The notes under the pieces were generated by a model. The model was not told where the DNA came from. It saw nothing but the letters and a program-made list of their open reading frames with translations, and did no database searches. A stretch of 64,000 bases of DNA from assembly GCA_011634665.1 (NCBI GenBank), contig WAEK01000010.1:2058802-2122801 (forward strand), written 5' to 3'. The position numbers were made by a program, and so were the translations under genes. The stretch is from Mortierella sp. BCC40632. Its lineage: Eukaryota; Mortierellomycota; Mortierellomycetes; Mortierellales; Mortierellaceae. Numbering within the stretch: position 1 is the stretch's first letter; each line of letters opens with the position of its first letter. Below, piece by piece: positions 57,639 to 64,000 of the stretch.

Positions 57639-59530
57639 AGACTTTTTAGACTCCAGAATGGTACTCATTTTTGATTTTGAGATTAAATGTCCAATCGTTA
57701 CCTCAAGACTTTCAAGATCAGTAACTCGCGCATCATAGAAGTAGGACAGTGCGATCTCGTCCATCATTGAGAAGCAGGCAAAATCTCCGAGGAACTCAAA
57801 GTTCTCATCAACTACTGCCTTAAATTCTTCAGCAGCGTGTTTGGAGTGTAGCCTTGGGATAATACTCCTTTTGTACAGGAGCGTCTCACGCCTGAGGAAC
57901 TCACTGTGTTCACGTTCGACAGCCGCAGCAAGACACTGGTCTAATGAGGATCTAGTATCAAGGTCTTTTTCACGAGGTCGTGCATCTTCTCCACCCTCTG
58001 TGTAGTCTTGGCGCCGGCTGTAAAGTGGTAACCCACAAAAGCGCGTGCCCAGTTCTTGCGTCTCTCGAGAAGCCTCTTGAGGTGATCCTTAAGTTGGCCA
58101 CTGCTTCCAGCCAGGTTCTTCAAAAGGTCCCATGCACCTTGAAACTCGTCAGGAGTAATACTTGCTAGCGCTCTCCTGAACATCTTCATCACTTCTGGTC
58201 GCCGAGCCCTTGGACAATGTTTCTTGAGATTCTCTTCAATATGCCAGAGGCAATTGATGAGAGTAGTATCGGGCAACTCTGACAAAATGGCGGCTTCCAT
58301 AGCTCTAGCTTCGTCGACCATGATAACCGTTGGGCGTTGGTTATTGCCTGCAATAATGAGGTGTTCGAGGATCCAAGTATAGCTCTCAGTCGTTTCTTGC
58401 TGGATTAAAGCAACAGCTGTTAGGCGGGTTTTGCCATCACAGTCAACGACGACGGTAGCGTTAAGGTAGAACCTGAACCGGTTTGAATTGAAGGTGCTGT
58501 CATTCCAAACAACATCGTAGTATCTTGAGTGTGTGTATGTGTGATGAATTATGAACGTATTAGATTCCGTCTTTGCAAAATGTAAAATGCTCTATTGGTA
58601 CTGAAATAATTGTTTCTCGTCGAATATTCGATTCGAAAAATTTTTTACATGGCTCTAGCACGGTGTCGAATGTTCGATGAGAACCCGGTACTGATACACT
58701 GCTAACACATACCTTCGGTACAATAGTCTCTGTGAAGGACTCATCCAGAAGAGCCGGGTTAGTCGGTTCTCGTTATCATGATCCCATGCGACATACCACG
58801 CACCATCTTGCCGCCGCTTTGCGAGTAACAGTTCAAGGACGGCTTGAGCCTCGTTGAGCCCAGCTTGAGTTCGAACCTGATCCAATATCTCATCACAAGC
58901 ATTTCTGTACACGTATTGAACCCTTTTGCGATCGAAAACTTTGTCAGGAAAAGTTCTTTTTGAGAGCATTCATGGTTGCAGCCATGCCTGCTTTGTTAGT
59001 TGCATTTCGCCGAATCTCATCTTTGTGGTCATCGTTCAGTGCCCGTGCCTGTCGGCTGTGATCGTTTGCTTGTCGATCCGAAGGATGGCAATGGCCATCA
59101 TCCTCTGGCCTGGCGTCAGGGGTGAGTCCTGACCTTGTCAACAGAGAGTGGCCCTGTGAACGAGCCTTCGTGAACCAGCTGGATCATAAACTTGCAACCA
59201 CATCGTTCGGATCCTCTGTCGCGTCGCTTTCTGGGGTCGATAGCCTTCGCAGGAGCACATTTCCCTGCCCTAGAACATTCAAGTTGCCCTGGAGAGAAGG
59301 GAGCAAGAGGTTGCATTAGTCCACGGCAATTGATCCACACACCCTGCAGCGAGTACCAGAAGTCGACATACTGTAATTTAAAGACCTCTTAGAGCTCCCC
59401 TTTGCGAAGTATGTTGCCTCGCTTGAGTGCCCATTCACCAATGACTTTAAGAGCATGGTCAATGTCAACGAACTGATCGTTTATCCACGGATACTCCTCG
59501 TCACCATTTATTCCGTCCTATTTTGTGGAA
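56555..59530 (-). pseudogene. Mutator-like (MULE/FAR1-type) transposase, frameshifted
   Basis: A DDE transposase of the MULE superfamily, in pieces on the minus strand. In order from high coordinates: an N-terminal exon (INGDEEYPWINDQFVDIDHA, about 59515); a FAR1-type zinc-binding DNA domain (CAPAKAIDPRKRRDRGSERC with GCKFMIQLVHEGSFTG); SPSQRLLYRRY, then an intron (about 58523-58712) joining to YDVVWNDSTFNSN (first Asp). TVIMVDEARAMEAAI supplies the second Asp and CLWHIEENLKKH the C-x2-H region. A helical insert runs to about 57960. A SWIM-like finger (about 57070-57110) is broken by a one-base shift, and the C-terminus is VGGRPRSKRLKS. At least four frameshifts and an A34 tract interrupt it, so it is inactive. 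An Asn/Asp/Ser-rich repeat (57330-57540) sits between the core and the finger. Confidence 0.75.
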
Positions 59531-59539
59531 GAGATCAGT

Positions 59540-60035
59540 TGAAGGTAAGAAGCTTTTGAACTAAGACTAACATGCTCTGTTGTCCTGTCGATCATTGGCC
59601 CCTTTGCTTTTTTTTTTTTTTGAAACGCGAATTAAAAAAAAAAACAGTGCCTACCTTTCGCGAGTATCATGCGTCTCTGTGTTGCCATGTTCTGACTCGG
59701 AATACTCCGAGTCAGATTTTGATCGATCGTCATTCGTCTCTTGACGTTCCTCTTCGATGGTCTCCTCTACACGCTTGCTTTTATCACTCTTGGCTATTCT
59801 TTTTCCTCCTTTTCAAGCGACTTTTCGGAAGTGCTGAGTTCATCCTCACGCACCTCTTGGCGTTCTTCTTCGGCGGCCTCTTCTCCAGTGTTTAATTTTT
59901 TTCCCCTTTAACTTTGCTCTTCTCGACAAGTTCTTTTTTTCATGAGACTCCTCGGTGACCGAGTCCTTATTCTTGGGCGTGACTTTTCCCTGGGGGGTAC
60001 TTTTGATGAAAGTAGCCTACAGAATCCATTTTGTG
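59540..60035 (-). pseudogene. Charged linker exon between Ulp1 and MULE parts
   Basis: Minus-strand sequence between donor CGCCCA|GTAAGT (about 60133) and a donor near 59654 reads as Lys/Glu-rich linker (VTPKNKDSVTEESHEKK; then DRSKSDSEYSESEHGNTETH) in shifting frames. The flanking splice signals, including AAATAG near 59520, would connect the Ulp1 region to the transposase. The linkage is inferred from splice signals only. Confidence 0.4.
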
Positions 60036-60945
60036 TCAGCATCTGGCGTATGGAGACTTTTTTTTTTTTTTATTATTATTTTGCAGACATAGGGGGATGA
60101 ATTTGTGAATGGTTGCTAGCAAAAAACTTACTGGGCGGTAGACTGATGTTGCGTACATTAAGTACTTCAGTCGATGGAAGTCGCTTCGCTTTTGTGTCCA
60201 TCGCTCTACTGACGGTTGCACGTAGTGCTCAATAGCATTAAGCGCTATAATGCCGCAAGAGCTGCTATCGGTTTGTTGCGAGACTGGGGAATCTAACCGG
60301 TTCAAAATTCCACTCTTCGGAGCGGATGCGTCGATCTCCAATGCAGCAGGATTGAAGCAAGGGTCTTGCAGCATCGAGCCAGCTTGGGCGCGCACGGCGG
60401 AGGCGTCCACGGTCCAATGAATCACCGAAAAGAAGTCTCTTGAGCGCAAGGTCAAAACCGAAAACGGCCCAATGGTTAACAGTGTTTAGAACTGTGAACG
60501 CCTTGGCACTACAGCCCGGGTTGGCATCCGCATAGTCTTGCAAGTCGAGCATAACCTTGCGGCGATCTTCTTCCCCAGGCAACGGTTACAGATCTCTTGC
60601 ACTCAATAGCGTCGACATGGGCTCGTACTAGTTCTAGCGGCAGAATGAGGAACTTGGACTTGCTTGTACCCCTCGTGCTTTTTTTCCAGGGTGTGGAGGA
60701 TGGTATCGATCTGCTCGTCTCCGAGCCACACACCTGGGCGGAAAAATGAAACTTGGTGCATCGTGAGGCTCTTGGAATGCTTGTAAAACGAAGTGAACCT
60801 GAACGACATTGGGTTTTTTTTGGGGATTTATTCCAAAAGCTGACGACAAAATTTGCCAGTTCTAGGGTTCTCTTGGTTGTTCTTGAGCCAAGCAATCAGG
60901 GCTTGCATTTCTTCGATGGTGTCCAGAGCATGATTGGCGCGTTGT
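60036..60945 (-). pseudogene. Ulp1-type (C48) cysteine protease, frameshifted
   Basis: SUMO-protease-like domain in three frames on the minus strand. Upstream parts: WLGDEQIDTILHTLEKKHEG (about 60730), FLILPLELVRAHVDAIE (about 60640). Catalytic His lies in NHWAVFGFDL (about 60475), Asp in LLFGDSLD (about 60435), the oxyanion Gln in SQQTD and the nucleophile Cys in SSCGIIALNAIEHY (about 60257). His/Asp and Cys lie in different frames, so the copy is broken. Ulp1 domains accompany some MULE and other DNA transposons in plants and fungi. Here it lies directly 5' of the MULE transposase, on the same strand. Confidence 0.7.
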
Positions 60946-60960
60946 AACGCTGCAAGCCCA

Positions 60961-61199
60961 GCGACATCGACAGTACCAAAGCAAGCGAACTTGAGGTGCG
61001 CTCTGTTCTGCGTTTCTGCAACAGTCAGAGGCCAGGGAGTCTTTGGTTTGGGCAGTTTATTGCTAAAGATTAAAGTAATGAGAAAGCTAACTATTTATAC
61101 AAGTGGTTTGGTGGCAAATGGAAGGGGGCGCGGCAGTGGTGGCAACTGGACAGTCACAAATAGTGGCAAAGGGCGCAGCTTGAAGAGGACACTGTCGCA
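60961..61199 (-). mobile_element. 3' LTR of the Ty3/gypsy element
   Basis: Begins TGCGACAGT right after a polypurine tract (AAAAGGGGAAGG, 61200-61211 on the minus strand), as expected for a 3' LTR. It contains TATAAATAG (about 61097) and AATAAA (about 61058). The 3' terminus is placed near a degenerate ACTGTCGA, the inverse of the start; the end point is approximate. It abuts the 5' side of the Ulp1 pseudogene. Confidence 0.6.
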
Positions 61200-64000
61200 C
61201 CTTCCCCTTTTAAAAAATTTAGGTCGTGTTTCTGCTTGTACTCGTCCACAGTTTCCTGGCAAATGTGTAAGATCCTTTTTACTTTTTCCCATGTTGCCTC
61301 GTATCGAGAGTAGCCCTTCCATAAAATAAGGAACTGATGCTGCCGTCGATAGTACCGATAGTCCAGAATACTGTCTACTTCAAACTCTTCTTCTCCATCG
61401 ATGATTTCAGGCTCTGGTTCTGAATGTACTGTTGTCCGAGGGCCGAGTGATTCTGGCGACTCTTCATAGTGTCGGAAACGATCCACATGGAACACGTCGT
61501 GTATTTTCATTGTCGGAGGTAATTCAACTTTGAAGGTGACAGGGGACAATTGCTGAAGGAGTGTGTAGGGTCCAATGAATCTCGGCTTCAGTTTATCTGA
61601 TGGTCTGTTTTGGTCTGCTGGGATAGTGATATGTTCCGCGTTGAGCAAGACTTTGTCGCCTTCTTTGAAGCTGTGCTCGATCCTATGTTTGTCTGCGTTC
61701 CAAGTCTGCCTTTCCTGTGCGAGTCGAATAGAATCCTGGGCCTCCTTGAGTATCCTGCTCTGGTCGCTTACAAAACTTTCAACCTTGGGAGCTTTAGACG
61801 GTTGGGGTTGGAGTAGAGCGGATGGGATACGGGGATGGTAGCCCATGTTCAAAAAGAAGGGAGAGTAACCAGTTGTTGGGTTGACCGAGTTGTTGTATCC
61901 AAATTCGAGTGAAGGTAATGAAAGATCCCAGTTTGTCTGTTGTTGATCTATGACAGACCGGAGCATCGTTGTGAGAGTTTGGATTGCGCGTTCTGATTGT
62001 CCATCTGTTTGGGGTGGTGTGCAGTTGACATGGCTAGTCTTGTGTCCATTAGTCGATGTAACTCCTGCCAGAACTGACTAGTAAACTTTGTATCCCGATC
62101 TGACACAATAGTTGTTGGCATTCCATGAAGTCGGAAGACATTTTTTGAAGAAGCAATGGGCCACGTCAACAGCTGTGTCAGTTGTTCTACTTTGGTGCAA
62201 AGTGGGCCTGCTTTGATAGTTTGTCGACAAAAACTGTGATTGCATCGAATCTCTCTCTGTTCGTGGTAATTGAACGACAAAATCCATTGTTACTGTTTCC
62301 CATCGCTGATCTGGGATTGGAAGTGGATGGAGGAGTCCTGTTGGTGCACGATTGCTATGTTTGTTCCTTTGGCAACTCTCACAAGTTCTGACGTACGTCC
62401 TGATATCATTGACTATCTGTGGCCAGAATGCAAAGCGTCTCAAGTTGTCGTAGGTTTTATCGAATCCCAAGTGTCCTGCTATGGCTGAGTCGTGTGCATC
62501 ATGGATAAGTGAGTGGCGGATGTCAGCATTCCTGGGGATACAAATTACTGATTTGCCTCGTCGTAGTACGTGGAGTAGGCCATCGAATATAGCATATCCT
62601 TGAGGTGGTTGTCCTTTCATGCAGCTGTAATAAATAGGCCATAAACGGCTGTCGTCTCTGTAGCTAAGGATGAGTCGTTTTCGAAGATCGCGGTCCAGAG
62701 CTATTTCCATGGAATTAAAATCGACAGGTTGGGGTAGGGAGTGGTCAGGTCGGCGGGAGAGAGCGTCTGATACGATGTTTTCCGATCCTTTCTTGTACTT
62801 GAAGGTGAAGTCGTACTCCTGAAGGAGTTCCATCCAACGAGCTTGGCGACGGGTGAGCTTCGGTTGTGTAGGAAAGTGTCGTAGGGTAGCATGATCGGTG
62901 TATACAATGAAATGTGTTCCATCGAGATAGTATCGCCATGTTTTCAGGGCATGTACAACTGCCAACAGTTCCTGCTCATGTGTTGGATAGTTCCTTTCTG
63001 CTGAGTTCATTTTGCGAGACGTGAAGGCGACTGGTCGTGACTCTCCATTTTTGTCTATCTGAAATAGGACAGCTCCCACAGCAAATCCAGATGCATCTGT
63101 CTCCACGGATGTAGTCAATTCAGGGTCAAATATCCTGAGGACTGGTGCTTCACTAACAGCTTTTTTGAGAGCGATAAAGGCTGACTCATGGCTGTCATTC
63201 CATTCGAAGGGGACGTCGTCTCCTAAAGAGATGTCAGGGGGCAGAGCTATCTGAGCAAAGTTGTTGACATAGTTATGGTAGAACTGAGCGAGGCCGATGA
63301 ACTGTTGAACTTCCTTTTGCTTTGTTGGTCGAGGCCATTCTCTGATAGCTTTGACGAGTCCAGCGTTTGTTTGAATGCCATCCTTGGTGAGAATGTGTCC
63401 CAAAAACTCCGTTTGTTGTTGTAGAAATGAACATTTGCTGAGCTTTGCGTAGAGGCCGTGCTTCCTGAAGAGAGAGAACTGTTCGTAGATGGTCCAGGTG
63501 TTCTTTCTTGGATTTAGAGTAGATTAGCACGTCGTCTAAGCTACAACAATTTCGTCCAAGACAGGGTTCAAGACGGTGCGCATCATTGAAGAGAAGGAAG
63601 CTGGGGCGTTTGTCAGACCAAAAGGAACAACATTAAATTCATAATGTCCATATCGGCAACGGAAGGCTGTTTTGTGGGTATGCGGTTCGTAGACTCGTTG
63701 TTGATGGTATCCTGATAAGAGGTCGAGTTTCGAGAAATACTTGGCACCTCTGAATCTGTCAATCAACTCGTCAATTCGAGGCAGAGGGTGGCGGTTCTTT
63801 TTGGTGATTCGGTTGAGACCTCTGTAGTCCACACACATTCTGAGGGTTCCTTCCTTTTGCGAACGAATAGGACGGGAGCGCCATAGGGTGATGTGCTAGG
63901 CTTAATGAACCCTTTTTTCAACAGGTCGTCTAACTGCTTTTTTTAGTTCATCAAGTTCAGCGATTGAAAGTCGAATGACAGGTGGGCTCGGACAGGTGGA
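61154..64000 (-). mobile_element. Ty3/gypsy chromovirus-type retrotransposon, pol region, frameshifted, partial
   Basis: Pol polyprotein reading right to left: reverse transcriptase ([42 protein letters not shown]), RNase H (VETDASGFAVGAVLF, YTDHATLRHF, YKKGSENIVSDALSRR), and integrase zinc-binding HHCC (HDAHDSAIAGH...CESC). The integrase core follows with Asp in TVTMDFVVQL and Asp in TIVSDRDTKF, the Glu region about 61975, then a C-terminal GPY-like section (KLKPRFIGPYTLL). A chromodomain closes it (about 61219-61370: VDSILDYRYYRRQHQFLILW, YEATWEKV). The domain order RT-RH-INT-chromodomain defines chromoviruses. Breaks: one beside the RT catalytic Asp pair (about 63536), others near 63465, 63850, 62235 and 61970. 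The 5' LTR and gag lie outside the window. Chromodomains in such elements direct integration toward marked chromatin (family knowledge). Confidence 0.9.

Overview
The window reads as nuclear DNA of a zygomycete-type fungus, most likely Mortierellomycotina (Mortierella/Linnemannia-like). This rests on dense multi-exon genes with short GT-AG introns full of homopolymer tracts, a Fanzor-type nuclease relic, and a Ty3 chromodomain retrotransposon. The lineage is an inference from gene content and style; no marker gene here fixes the species.

The first 51 kb is mostly conserved housekeeping sequence. In order: the 3' part of a C2-domain class 3 lipase (+); an M17 leucyl aminopeptidase (-); a GYF-domain adaptor with a long Gln-rich tail (+); an accessory island (about 11.7-19.4 kb) of decayed genes; a trehalose-6-phosphate synthase/phosphatase fusion (-); an importin-9/Kap114-type karyopherin (-); an Xaa-Pro dipeptidase (+); a bHLH transcription factor (+); a secreted/membrane kelch protein (-); a PP2C phosphatase (+); a SAM-dependent methyltransferase (-); the SART1/Snu66 splicing factor (+); an ALYREF/Yra1 mRNA export factor (+); and a tRNA-Ile(AAT). 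Reading frames of the recognised genes stay clean once spliced. Several are divergently paired across promoters rich in GA, CT and homopolymer repeats.

The island at 11.7-19.4 kb holds two decayed copies of a PD-(D/E)XK-like nuclease gene, candidate solo LTRs, a 115-bp direct repeat, and a 5'-truncated Fanzor (eukaryotic TnpB relative). The Fanzor fragment keeps the RuvC-III/zinc-finger end and has a perfect hairpin at its 3' end.

From 51.3 kb to the end the window is transposon territory. A 2.46-kb foldback element with about 0.5-0.65-kb terminal inverted repeats lies 46 bp downstream of the tRNA gene. A related element fragment with a 24-bp iterated motif follows, then a 34-36-bp minisatellite and LTR-like segments. 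Next is a decayed Mutator-like (MULE) transposase, apparently preceded in the same transcription unit by a Ulp1-type cysteine protease. A chromodomain Ty3/gypsy element abuts the 5' side of that Ulp1 region and runs off the right edge. All protein-coding parts of these elements carry frameshifts, whereas the housekeeping genes do not, so the breaks look like biological decay rather than general base-calling error.
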